Source: JANFXS01 sp022791155
Lineage (GTDB): Bacteria > Bacillota > Clostridia > Lachnospirales > Anaerotignaceae
Length of the DNA stretch: 24,418 nucleotides
Assembly: GCA_949743895.1 (NCBI GenBank)
Contig: CATJUX010000035.1
Span: forward strand, 1 to 24,418
Direction: 5' to 3'
Shown: positions 1-7,096 of the stretch, one piece after another
Layout: each line of letters starts with the position of its first letter
How positions within the stretch are numbered: the stretch's first letter is position 1
The notes under the pieces: model-generated
What the model saw: the letters and a program-made list of their open reading frames with translations, nothing else
What the model was told of the DNA's origin: nothing
The model's database searches: none
Program-made: the position numbers and the translations under genes

Positions 1-117
1 AAAATTCTGAATTTTATGTGGCGAAGTATTGAAGTGTACTTTAACAGGCGTGAATGAATTTTTGTAATATAACCATTAGATCATTTTACTAATAAGATTG
101 AAGCTGTCAAATATATT

Positions 118-134
118 AAAACTGTGCTCCAATT
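118..134. repeat. Short direct repeat, copy 1 (AAAACTGTGCTC core)
   Basis: The sequence AAACTGTGCTC-CAATT at 118-134 recurs with one extra base at 273-290 (AAAACTGTGCTCACAATT). The second copy overlaps the terminator-like hairpin after purB. This could be a leftover duplication or a chance match in A+T-rich DNA. Confidence 0.4.
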
Positions 135-210
135 AATACCCATTTTTTTAGCTTTTTCTATTGAAGTATATTGAAAGAAGTATAAACGTTTTAGAAAATA
201 CATATAATTT

Positions 211-246
211 CACTGCTGACAAATCACATTTTGTTTGCCAGCAGTG
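211..246 (-). repeat. Inverted repeat, possible second terminator after purB
   Basis: CACTGCTG (211-218) pairs perfectly with CAGCAGTG (239-246) around a 20-base loop that can itself form ACAAA/TTTGT pairs. Read on the minus strand it is followed by AAATTATATGTATTTTC, an A/T-rich but imperfect tail. It may be a back-up terminator for the purine operon. Confidence 0.45.
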
Positions 247-271
247 AGCCAAAAGCATTTATTTGTTTTAT

Positions 272-294
272 AAAAACTGTGCTCACAATTGAGC
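272..294 (-). terminator. Probable terminator of purC-purF-purB
   Basis: On the minus strand, about 20 bases after the purB stop, GCTCA-ATTG-TGAGC forms a 5-bp stem with a 4-base loop. It is followed by ACAGTTTTTATAAAAC. The stem is short for an intrinsic terminator, but position and orientation fit the operon end. Confidence 0.5.
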
Positions 295-314
295 ATTTGA
301 AATTGTATGTTTGG

Positions 315-1748
315 TTAAACCCTCACATTTCCCCCACGGTTATCAATGAGTTCCTCATCTTCTTTTATAATTGGCACAACTATGTTGTTTATATATTCTT
401 CTGTCTGTTGAGGAGCGCGCCCAACAAAATTTTTTGCGTCCATGATTGATTCAAGCTCATTTATGCTCAAACCAAATGACGGATCAGAAGCAATTCTTTC
501 AAGAAGATCGTTTGGCTTTCCTTCGGTTTTAACAACTTTGCCTGCCTCCATGGAGTGCTCACGTATTTTTTCGTGAAGTTCCTGACGATTGCCGCCTTTT
601 TTAACGGCATCCATCATAATGTTTTCAGTTGCCATAAACGGCAGTTCGTTGTTCAAATGTTGTTGTATAACTTTTGGATATACAACAAGACCATCTACAA
701 CATTTCTATATAATGTCAATATGGCATCAACACAAAGAAATGCTTCTGGAACACTAAGTCTTTTATTTGCAGAATCATCAAGTGTTCTTTCAAACCATTG
801 GGTTGAAGCTGTTATAGCCGGATTTAAAGCATCGGCAATGACATATCGTGCTAAGGAACCAATTCTTTCGCTCCTCATTGGATTGCGTTTATAAGCCATT
901 GCTGATGAACCAATCTGGCTTTTTTCAAACGGTTCTTCAATTTCTTTCAAATGTTGCAAAAGACGTATGTCATTGCTGAATTTGAATGCACTTTGAGCAA
1001 TCTCGCTTAATACATTCAATATCTGGCTATCAAGCTTGCGGGGATATGTTTGCCCTGTCACTTCAAAGCATTTTTCATATCCCATTTTTTCAGCAACCAT
1101 TTTGTCAAGTTTTTTGACCTTGTCTTCATCGCCATCAAAAAGCTCCATAAAACTTGCCTGGGTTCCTGTTGTGCCTTTTGCACCTCGAAGTTTTGCCCTT
1201 GCTATCTGAAAATTAAGACTTTCCAAATCCATAACTAAATCTTGTATCCAAAGACTGGCTCGTTTTCCAACGGTTGCGGTTTGGGCCGGTTGAAAATGAG
1301 TGAACCCCAACGTTGGCATGTCTTTATATTTTAATGCAAATTTAGAAAGTTCGTTTATAACATTCAAAAGCTGCTTTTTTACAAGGCGCATGGCTTCAGT
1401 CATTATAATTATGTCAGTGTTATCACCAACATAACAGCTTGTGGCACCCAAATGTATTATTGGCATAGCAGACTTTGCCTGTTGGCCAAAAGCATACACA
1501 TGGCTCATAACATCATGGCGCACTTCTTTTTCCCTTGCCTCAGCGATGTCATAGTTTATGTCATTTTGAAATTGTTTCATTTGATTTATCTGTTCATCAG
1601 TTATGTTGAGACCAAGCTCTTTTTCAGATTGGGCAAGGGCAATCCAAAGCTTTCTCCATGTTTTAAATTTAAAATCAGGCGAAAACAAATAACTCATTTC
1701 ATCACTAGCATATCGTGAATTTAGGGGACTTTCGTATTTCTCCCGCAT
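315..1748 (-). CDS. purB: Adenylosuccinate lyase
   Basis: PurB cleaves SAICAR to AICAR plus fumarate and adenylosuccinate to AMP plus fumarate, acting twice in purine synthesis in the cytosol. The fumarase/aspartase-superfamily signature reads GSSAMAYKRNPMRSER. The protein is 477 residues, nearer to the longer, animal-type adenylosuccinate lyases than to the roughly 430-residue Bacillus enzyme; many Clostridia carry this longer form. In the signature, Ala replaces the usual Pro of SSAMPYKRNP. I place the start at the ATG at 1748 because AGGAGG lies 9 bases upstream; a TTG two codons earlier sits only 3 bases from that site. The first 44 bases overlap the end of purF, which suggests translational coupling. 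It is the last gene of purC-purF-purB. Confidence 0.95.
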   Translation of the reverse strand: MREKYESPLNSRYASDEMSYLFSPDFKFKTWRKLWIALAQSEKELGLNITDEQINQMKQFQNDINYDIAEAREKEVRHDVMSHVYAFGQQAKSAMPIIHLGATSCYVGDNTDIIIMTEAMRLVKKQLLNVINELSKFALKYKDMPTLGFTHFQPAQTATVGKRASLWIQDLVMDLESLNFQIARAKLRGAKGTTGTQASFMELFDGDEDKVKKLDKMVAEKMGYEKCFEVTGQTYPRKLDSQILNVLSEIAQSAFKFSNDIRLLQHLKEIEEPFEKSQIGSSAMAYKRNPMRSERIGSLARYVIADALNPAITASTQWFERTLDDSANKRLSVPEAFLCVDAILTLYRNVVDGLVVYPKVIQQHLNNELPFMATENIMMDAVKKGGNRQELHEKIREHSMEAGKVVKTEGKPNDLLERIASDPSFGLSINELESIMDAKNFVGRAPQQTEEYINNIVVPIIKEDEELIDNRGGNVRV

Positions 1749-3180
1749 TTTCAAGTTCCTCCTCGTTTACATGGCTTGGTATTTTTGTTGGATAAACTCC
1801 TGTGAAACATGCATCACAAAATCCGCACTTTGCACCTTTGGCAATTTTGTGAAGGTTTTCTGTTCCAAGATAGCCAAGGCTGTCAACACCAGCTACTTTT
1901 GCCATTTCATCCATGGAATATTTGCATGCAAAAAGTTTCTCTCTTGAAGGAACATCCGTTCCATAATAACATGGCCATAAAAATGGCGGGCTGCTGACGC
2001 GCATGTGAACTTCTTTTGCACCAGCGTCTCTTAATATCTTAACAAGTCTTGCAACTGTGGTTCCACGGACAATTGAGTCATCAATCATTATTATCCTTTT
2101 GCCATTCACACTTTCTTTCAGAGCATTCAGTTTGACTTTGACACCGTCTTCTCTTGCAGATTGAGTTGGGCTTATGAAAGTCCTTCCTATATATCTGTTT
2201 TTCACAAGACCAAGTCCATATGGTATTCCTGATTGTTCGGCATAGCCTAAAGCCGCATCAATTCCGCTGTCAGGAACTCCTATAACAAGATCGCCTTCAA
2301 CCGGGTGTTCAACTGCAAGCTGCCTTCCGGCTTCTTTTCTGGATTCATACACGCTTACACCTTCAATATAGCTGTCAGAACGCGCAAAATATATAAGTTC
2401 AAATATGCAAAGGGAAGTTTTCTTTGTGTTGCAATATCTTCTGTCAGATCTCAAACCGTTTTCATCAATTATGATTATTTCACCAGGTTCAACATCTCTC
2501 ACAAATTCTGCTCCAACAGCATCAAGTGCACAAGTTTCAGACGCAAAAACATATGAATTTTTTATTTTTCCTAAAACAAGTGGTCTAAATCCATATGGAT
2601 CTCGACAGCCTATGAGCTTTTTGGGGCTCATAACAAGGAGTGAATATGATCCATCAACAATTTTCATCATTTTGGCAACAGCTTCTTCGATTGAAGCGTT
2701 TCTAACTCTTTCGCGCGCTATAACGAGAGCAAGAACCTCAGAATCTATAGTTGTTTGAAATATGAATCCCTCGTTTTCAAACTGTTCTCTAAGTTCATAT
2801 GCATTGACAAGATTTCCGTTGTGGCTTATTGTTAATGCCCCTTTTATGTATCTTGAAACAAGGGGCTGTGAATTTTGTCTTAAACTTCCTCCAGCTGTTG
2901 AATATCTCACATGTCCAACTGCTATGCTTCCCGTCAGTTTTTCAAGAATGTCATGGCTGAAAACTTCAGGCACAAGGCCCATATCTTTATATTGTTTTAC
3001 AACGGTGTCATCAGTCACAGCAATTCCGCAGCTTTCCTGCCCTCTGTGCTGAAGGGCAAAAAGGCCATAATATGTCAATTTTCCAACTTCTAAATTGTCA
3101 TTGTTGTATATTCCAAAAACTCCGCATTCTTCTTTCAGTCTGTCATCATTAGCAACGTCTATTGAGCTGTTTATATTCAT
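1705..3180 (-). CDS. purF: Amidophosphoribosyltransferase (PRPP amidotransferase)
   Basis: PurF catalyses the committed step of purine synthesis, making phosphoribosylamine from PRPP and glutamine. The N-terminal Ntn-type glutaminase begins at Cys19 in EECGVFGIYNN, so about 18 residues are probably removed as a propeptide, as in the Bacillus enzyme. ALQHRGQES follows. The phosphoribosyltransferase half carries the PRPP loop IIMIDDSIVRGTT. Cysteines in SLCIFELIY, WPCYYGTDV and CGFCDACF match the 4Fe-4S ligands of the Bacillus-type, oxygen-sensitive class. I use the ATG at 3180: it overlaps the purC stop as ATGA and has AAGGA about 8 bases upstream. An ATG six codons earlier (3198) is less well placed. 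The protein is 491 residues. Confidence 0.95.
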   Translation of the reverse strand: MNINSSIDVANDDRLKEECGVFGIYNNDNLEVGKLTYYGLFALQHRGQESCGIAVTDDTVVKQYKDMGLVPEVFSHDILEKLTGSIAVGHVRYSTAGGSLRQNSQPLVSRYIKGALTISHNGNLVNAYELREQFENEGFIFQTTIDSEVLALVIARERVRNASIEEAVAKMMKIVDGSYSLLVMSPKKLIGCRDPYGFRPLVLGKIKNSYVFASETCALDAVGAEFVRDVEPGEIIIIDENGLRSDRRYCNTKKTSLCIFELIYFARSDSYIEGVSVYESRKEAGRQLAVEHPVEGDLVIGVPDSGIDAALGYAEQSGIPYGLGLVKNRYIGRTFISPTQSAREDGVKVKLNALKESVNGKRIIMIDDSIVRGTTVARLVKILRDAGAKEVHMRVSSPPFLWPCYYGTDVPSREKLFACKYSMDEMAKVAGVDSLGYLGTENLHKIAKGAKCGFCDACFTGVYPTKIPSHVNEEELENAGEIRKSPKFTIC

Positions 3181-3881
3181 AAAGTTATCCTTCTCCATAC
3201 TTCTTCATATGCCTCCTCAACTCCACCCATATCGCGGCGGAAACGATCTTTGTCAAGTTTTTCATCGGTTTCAGCATCCCAAAGACGGCATGTATCAGGT
3301 GATATTTCATCAGCTAATATTATTCTATCGCCGCATCTTCCAAACTCAATTTTGAAATCTATAAGTTTGATATTTTTTTCAATGAAATATTTTTTGAGAA
3401 GTTCATTTATTTTGAGAGCCTGTCCAGAAATTGACTCAAGTTCCTCCTTTGTCGCAAGGCCAATGGCCAATATCTGCAAATCATTAATCATGGGATCTCC
3501 AAGGTCATCATTTTTATATGAAAATTCCAAAATTGGATTCAAAAGAGGCTTGCCTTCATCAACACCAAATTTTTTTGAAAAACTTCCGGCAGCCACATTT
3601 CTAACAATCACTTCCAAAGGAACAATTTCCACTTTTTTGACAAGGGTTGCTCTGTCACTCAATTCTTCAACAAGATGAGTTTCAATTCCATTTTCCTCAA
3701 GATATTTAAAGACTATGTTTGTCATTTTGTTGTTTATAACGCCTTTTCCTAAAATTGAACCTTTTTTAAGGCCATTAAAGGCTGTTGCATCATCTTTATA
3801 TTCCACAATAAACAAATTTTCATCATCTGTCTTAAAAACTTTTTTTGCTTTTCCTTCATACAGCATGTCAAGTTTTTCCAT
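3177..3881 (-). CDS. purC: SAICAR synthetase
   Basis: PurC condenses CAIR with aspartate, using ATP, to form SAICAR; its product is a substrate of PurB in the same operon. Family features visible are the N-terminal KLDMLYEGKAKKVF ATP-grasp-like start, the central VPLEVIVRNVAAGS motif, and DEISPDTCRLWD near the C-terminus. At 234 residues it has the normal bacterial length. The start is the ATG at 3881, with GAGGGTG 6 bases upstream; a TTG seven codons earlier has no such site. It is the first gene of purC-purF-purB, and its TGA overlaps the purF ATG. No PurBox, guanine riboswitch or other purine-responsive element could be recognised upstream. Confidence 0.95.
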   Translation of the reverse strand: MEKLDMLYEGKAKKVFKTDDENLFIVEYKDDATAFNGLKKGSILGKGVINNKMTNIVFKYLEENGIETHLVEELSDRATLVKKVEIVPLEVIVRNVAAGSFSKKFGVDEGKPLLNPILEFSYKNDDLGDPMINDLQILAIGLATKEELESISGQALKINELLKKYFIEKNIKLIDFKIEFGRCGDRIILADEISPDTCRLWDAETDEKLDKDRFRRDMGGVEEAYEEVWRRITL

Positions 3882-3918
3882 TTTATCACCCTCAAATATC
3901 AATAAAATTTATAATAAC

Positions 3919-3947
3919 AAAATAGCATGCATATATATTCTACACAA
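3919..3947 (-). promoter_or_regulatory. Candidate promoter of the purC operon
   Basis: On the minus strand, TTGTGT (3942-3947) and TATTTT (3919-3924) are separated by 17 bases, and TGC precedes the -10 as in an extended -10 element. It lies between the mrp terminator and purC. The hexamers are imperfect, and the region is so A/T-rich that other -10 sequences are possible. Confidence 0.4.
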
Positions 3948-3968
3948 TATATTCAAACTTATCAATAG

Positions 3969-4007
3969 AAAAAACAATAATCTGCCGCCCTATAAAAGAA
4001 CGGCAGA
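3969..4007 (-). terminator. Intrinsic terminator of mrp
   Basis: TCTGCCG and CGGCAGA (3981-3987 and 4001-4007) form a 7-bp G+C-rich stem with a 13-base loop. It starts five bases after the mrp stop. On the minus strand it is followed by TTATTGTTTTTTC. This separates mrp from the purine operon. Confidence 0.8.
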
Positions 4008-4012
4008 CATTA

Positions 4013-4846
4013 TCATAGTTTTTCTAATTTATTGTAAGCAACATTCAAAAATGGAGAATTGATTGTTTCAATTTCACCATCATCACAAGCTTTGGCCACA
4101 ATGGGATCTATTGGCAAACTTCCTATGGCTTCAAGAGCAGAGGAAGCACAAATTTCTTCAACATTGCTTTCACCAAAGATGTTAATTTTCTTTCCACAAT
4201 CAGGGCACATTAAATAACTCATGTTTTCAACAACGCCGATGATTGGGATGTTCATTTTTTTGGCCATGTTGACAGCTTTTTCAACAATCATAGACACAAG
4301 CTCCTGCGGGCTTGTCACAACAACAATTCCATCCACAGGAATGCTTTGAAAAACTGTCAACGGCACATCGCCTGTTCCGGGAGGCATGTCAACAAACATA
4401 TAGTCAATGTCTCCCCACACAACATCACTCCAAAATTGTTTGACAACACCCGCTATTATTGGGCCCCTCCAAACAACAGGATCCGTGTCGTTTTCAAGAA
4501 GAAGATTAACACTCATAACTTTGATTCCTGTCATTGTTTCAACTGGAATCATGCCCATTTCAGAGCCTGTGGCTTTTGTTTTAATTCCAAATGCTTTTGG
4601 AATTGATGGCCCTGTGATGTCAGCATCCATAATGGCACATTTGTGCCCTTTTCTTGTCATTCCACATGCAAGCAAAGATGTTATAAGTGACTTTCCAACT
4701 CCCCCTTTTCCGCTCACAACACCTATAACTTTTTTGACATTGCTGTATTCATTTTGTTTTGCAAGCAAGCTTTCAGTCCTTCGTTCTCCGCAGTCCTCGC
4801 CACATGAAGAACAGTTATATGAACAGTTTTCGGCCAAATTTTTCAC
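4013..4846 (-). CDS. Mrp/NBP35-family Fe-S cluster carrier ATPase
   Basis: This is a cytosolic P-loop ATPase of the Mrp/ApbC/NBP35 family, which binds a 4Fe-4S cluster between subunits and passes it to apo-proteins. The deviant Walker A reads SGKGGVGKS (about residues 46-54). DMPPGTGD and the CPDCGKK CxxC pair, the bridging-cluster ligands, follow. An N-terminal cysteine cluster CSYNCSSCGEDC (C8, C12, C15, C19) could hold a second cluster, as in NBP35-type members. The start is uncertain: GTG at 4846 has GAAAGG only 2 bases away, while TTG at 4837 lies about 10 bases from the same site. It has its own promoter and terminator. A role in supplying the cluster-rich PurF or hydrogenase is possible but is only inference. 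Confidence 0.9.
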   Translation of the reverse strand: MKNLAENCSYNCSSCGEDCGERRTESLLAKQNEYSNVKKVIGVVSGKGGVGKSLITSLLACGMTRKGHKCAIMDADITGPSIPKAFGIKTKATGSEMGMIPVETMTGIKVMSVNLLLENDTDPVVWRGPIIAGVVKQFWSDVVWGDIDYMFVDMPPGTGDVPLTVFQSIPVDGIVVVTSPQELVSMIVEKAVNMAKKMNIPIIGVVENMSYLMCPDCGKKINIFGESNVEEICASSALEAIGSLPIDPIVAKACDDGEIETINSPFLNVAYNKLEKL

Positions 4847-4878
4847 AACCTTTCAACATTTGACAATAAATATTTAAC

Positions 4879-4907
4879 ATTATAGCATTTATATAGTTAT
4901 ATTTAAA
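4879..4907 (-). promoter_or_regulatory. Extended -10 promoter of mrp
   Basis: On the minus strand TTTAAA (4902-4907), a 17-base spacer and a perfect TATAAT (4879-4884) are present, with TGC directly before the -10 (extended -10). Transcription would start about 25 bases before the mrp start codon. The -35 begins 9 bases past the thiN stop. Confidence 0.7.
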
Positions 4908-4915
4908 GCGCGAAA

Positions 4916-5551
4916 TTAATCACGGCAGCGCATGACGAGAAGGCAGCCTTTTTCCACCGTGATTTTTGCATGTTCTTTTAGCATAACATTGCTAACAGCA
5001 ATGAGCCGCCCATCTTTTGAAAGGGTTCCTTTTTTTAGTGGATATTCAAGGCCATAGGTTGTTATTCCTTCAACTTCCATTGACAAAGGAAGTGTTGATA
5101 TTATGTCACCTTTTTTGCCGTCAATTTCAAAACATTTGTCAACAACGAATATTTCATTTTTTTCATTGACCATGGAAGCGTTAATTCCAAGTTTGTGAAG
5201 ATAATAAAGCAAATGGCAGTTTGCAAGCGTATGATCCATGCGGCTTCCTATTCCGCCTATTATCACTACTTCATCAACCCCATATTCCAACGCTGTCTCA
5301 ACCCCCAAAAGAGTGTCATTTTCATCTTTATGTGTTGGAAAAGTTTTGACAGGAACGCCTTTTTGCTTAAAAAACTTAAGAACATTCGCATCAACGCTGT
5401 CAAAATCTCCAACTATACATTTTGGAGTTATGCCAAGCTTTTTTGCATGTCTCATTCCGCTGTCGCAACATATGATAACTGAATTTTCAATATATTTTTT
5501 GCAAAATTCATAATCATATATTTCGGCACCAGAAAAAATAACAGCTCTCAT
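4916..5551 (-). CDS. thiN: Thiamine pyrophosphokinase
   Basis: ThiN transfers pyrophosphate from ATP to thiamine, producing the cofactor thiamine diphosphate. Visible motifs are CDSGMRHAKKLGITP near the N-terminus, the metal-binding VGDFDSVD, DENDTLLGVE, and GGIGSRMDHTLANCH, all typical of the catalytic domain. The C-terminal half is the beta-rich thiamine-binding domain. The 211-residue length is normal. It follows rpe with a 2-base gap; GGAGAG at the end of rpe serves as ribosome-binding site. It is the last gene of the Firmicutes series. No TPP riboswitch was seen nearby, and in contrast to Bacillus no spoVM-like small gene follows. Confidence 0.93.
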   Translation of the reverse strand: MRAVIFSGAEIYDYEFCKKYIENSVIICCDSGMRHAKKLGITPKCIVGDFDSVDANVLKFFKQKGVPVKTFPTHKDENDTLLGVETALEYGVDEVVIIGGIGSRMDHTLANCHLLYYLHKLGINASMVNEKNEIFVVDKCFEIDGKKGDIISTLPLSMEVEGITTYGLEYPLKKGTLSKDGRLIAVSNVMLKEHAKITVEKGCLLVMRCRD

Positions 5552-5553
5552 AA

Positions 5554-6216
5554 CTATTCGTACTCTCCAAATATTTCTAAAAATTTTTTTGTTTCATCAG
5601 CAGGGTTTTCAGCTCCAAAAACGGCGCTTCCGGCCACAATTATATTTGCACCAGCGTCTAAAACTTTCCTCAAATTCCCAATTCCAACTCCTCCATCGAT
5701 CTGTATATCGAATTTAAGTTTACGTTCTTTTTTCATTTCGCATAGAATCGGAATTTTGTTCAAAGATTCCTCAATCATTTTTTGACCACTGAAGCCGGGA
5801 TACACTGTCATCACAAGAACCATTTCAACACTGTCTAAAACGTTTTCAACAGCACTAAGCGGTGTGTCTGGTTTAATTGCAACAGCGGCTCTGCAACCAA
5901 ACGAATGTATCATATCAACTGCATGTTTTATGTTTTCAACTGTCTCAGCATGAATGTTTATTATATCTGCACCAGCTTTGGCAAAATCTTCAATATATTT
6001 TTCCGGGTTTTCAATCATCAAATGCACATCAAAAACCATGTTGCTCATATGACGTATGCATTTGATGACAGGGGCGCCAAACGTTATGTTTGGAACAAAG
6101 TGGCCATCCATAATGTCAAGATGTAAATATTTTGCTCCAGCCGATTCAACTTTTTTAATTTCTTCACTGAGATTTGAAAAATCTGCCGAAAGCAAAGAAG
6201 GAGCCAATGCAATCAT
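5554..6216 (-). CDS. rpe: Ribulose-phosphate 3-epimerase
   Basis: Rpe interconverts ribulose 5-phosphate and xylulose 5-phosphate in the pentose phosphate pathway. The 220-residue protein is a TIM barrel. It shows APSLLSADF at the start, the metal-binding HLDIMDGHFVPNITFG, DVHLMIENP, MTVYPGFSGQ and the phosphate-binding DGGVG and AGSAVFG segments, all as expected. It starts one base after the rsgA stop, with AAAGGAAG about 5 bases before the ATG. Its place between rsgA and thiN is the standard Firmicutes order. Confidence 0.95.
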   Translation of the reverse strand: MIALAPSLLSADFSNLSEEIKKVESAGAKYLHLDIMDGHFVPNITFGAPVIKCIRHMSNMVFDVHLMIENPEKYIEDFAKAGADIINIHAETVENIKHAVDMIHSFGCRAAVAIKPDTPLSAVENVLDSVEMVLVMTVYPGFSGQKMIEESLNKIPILCEMKKERKLKFDIQIDGGVGIGNLRKVLDAGANIIVAGSAVFGAENPADETKKFLEIFGEYE

Positions 6217-6217
6217 A

Positions 6218-7096
6218 TTATTTCTTCCTTTCGTTATTCAACTCATTATAAATACTGACATAACTTTCATATCTCATATGACTTATCTCTCTGCCAACGT
6301 GTTCTTTGACACTGCATTGCGGCTCATGCACATGGCTGCATCCGCTGAAGCGGCATTTGCCAACAAATGGTGCAAATTCGCGGTAGTAGTTTTGAAGCTC
6401 TTCTTTTGATATATCCTCCAAAAAAAGCGATGTGAAACCAGGAGAGTCAACAATATATCCTGAATTTGATATTTCCATGAGTTCTGCATGGCGTGTTGTA
6501 TGCTTTCCACGTTCAATTTTTGTGCTTATTTGACCAGTGTTTAGCTTGAGAGATGGATCAACAGCGTTCAGCAAACTGCTCTTTCCAACTCCAGAGGGGC
6601 CAGCAAAAACAGATATGCGGCCATAGAGCTTTTGTGCCAGCTTGTCGATGTTGATTCTTTTTTCAGCGGAAATAGGTATGACATCAAAATTTGCATTTTT
6701 ATATACATCAACAATTTCGCCATAAAACTTCTCATCTGAAATGTCTATTTTGTTTATGCATATTATAACATCAAGGTGCTGCTGTTCAGCAAGTATTATA
6801 AATCTGTTCAAAAGTTCCGTGTTTATTGCCGGACTTTTTGCTGCAAACACAATCACAGCTTGATCAACATTTGAAACCCTTGGTCTTAAAAGCTCATTTT
6901 TTCTTTGAAAAATTATGTCAAGGCTTCCTTTCTTTTTTTCTTCATCTATAACAGAGATTTCAACAATGTCTCCAACAAGGGGAGTCACTTTGTCTTTTCT
7001 GAATTTTCCTCTTGCGCGGCACTCATAAACACTGTCATTTTCTGTTTTGACATAATAAAATCCCCCGATTCCTTTAACTATTGTTCCGCTTGCCAT
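6218..7096 (-). CDS. rsgA: Ribosome small-subunit GTPase RsgA (CpgA)
   Basis: RsgA is a circularly permuted GTPase that assists late 30S subunit maturation; in Bacillus it is a target of the PrkC kinase encoded next door. Order of parts: N-terminal OB-fold (about 1-70), then the G4 motif INKID, then the P-loop FAGPSGVGKSS, then the G3 motif VDSPGF. The C-terminal zinc knuckle has CRFSGCSHVHEPQC. This order confirms the permutation. The ATG at 7096 is chosen because GGTGGG lies about 6 bases away; it overlaps the prkC stop as TGATG. A TTG one codon earlier is poorly spaced. Length is 292 residues, normal for the family. Confidence 0.95.
   Translation of the reverse strand: MASGTIVKGIGGFYYVKTENDSVYECRARGKFRKDKVTPLVGDIVEISVIDEEKKKGSLDIIFQRKNELLRPRVSNVDQAVIVFAAKSPAINTELLNRFIILAEQQHLDVIICINKIDISDEKFYGEIVDVYKNANFDVIPISAEKRINIDKLAQKLYGRISVFAGPSGVGKSSLLNAVDPSLKLNTGQISTKIERGKHTTRHAELMEISNSGYIVDSPGFTSLFLEDISKEELQNYYREFAPFVGKCRFSGCSHVHEPQCSVKEHVGREISHMRYESYVSIYNELNNERKK

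Larger units (their letters stand above)
1..314. other. Gene-free stretch downstream of purB
   Basis: No convincing gene is visible here. Next to purB is a small hairpin followed by T-rich sequence on the minus strand (272-294). Further on is an 8-bp perfect inverted repeat (211-246). A short direct repeat occurs at 118-134 and 273-290. The first 57 bases are open on the plus strand and end in TGA, so they could be the tail of a gene outside the window, but the 18 residues resemble nothing I recognise. Confidence 0.6.

Noticed and set aside
1..57. Plus-strand open tail ending in TGA (MWRSIEVYFNRRE) that could be the end of a gene left of the window
   Set aside because: Only 18 residues with no recognisable family or downstream terminator; kept as a remark, not as a gene.
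1..60. tRNA-Ser-like 5' segment (GCGAAGTATTGAAGTG)
   Set aside because: No anticodon stem, T-arm or acceptor partner follows, so the likeness is superficial.
3882..4012. PurR box or guanine riboswitch upstream of purC
   Set aside because: Neither a PurBox nor the conserved purine-riboswitch core is visible; only a promoter-like sequence and the mrp terminator are there.
4847..4915. spoVM, which follows thiN in Bacillus
   Set aside because: The 69-base gap holds only the mrp promoter; no ORF of about 26 codons with an amphipathic helix is present.
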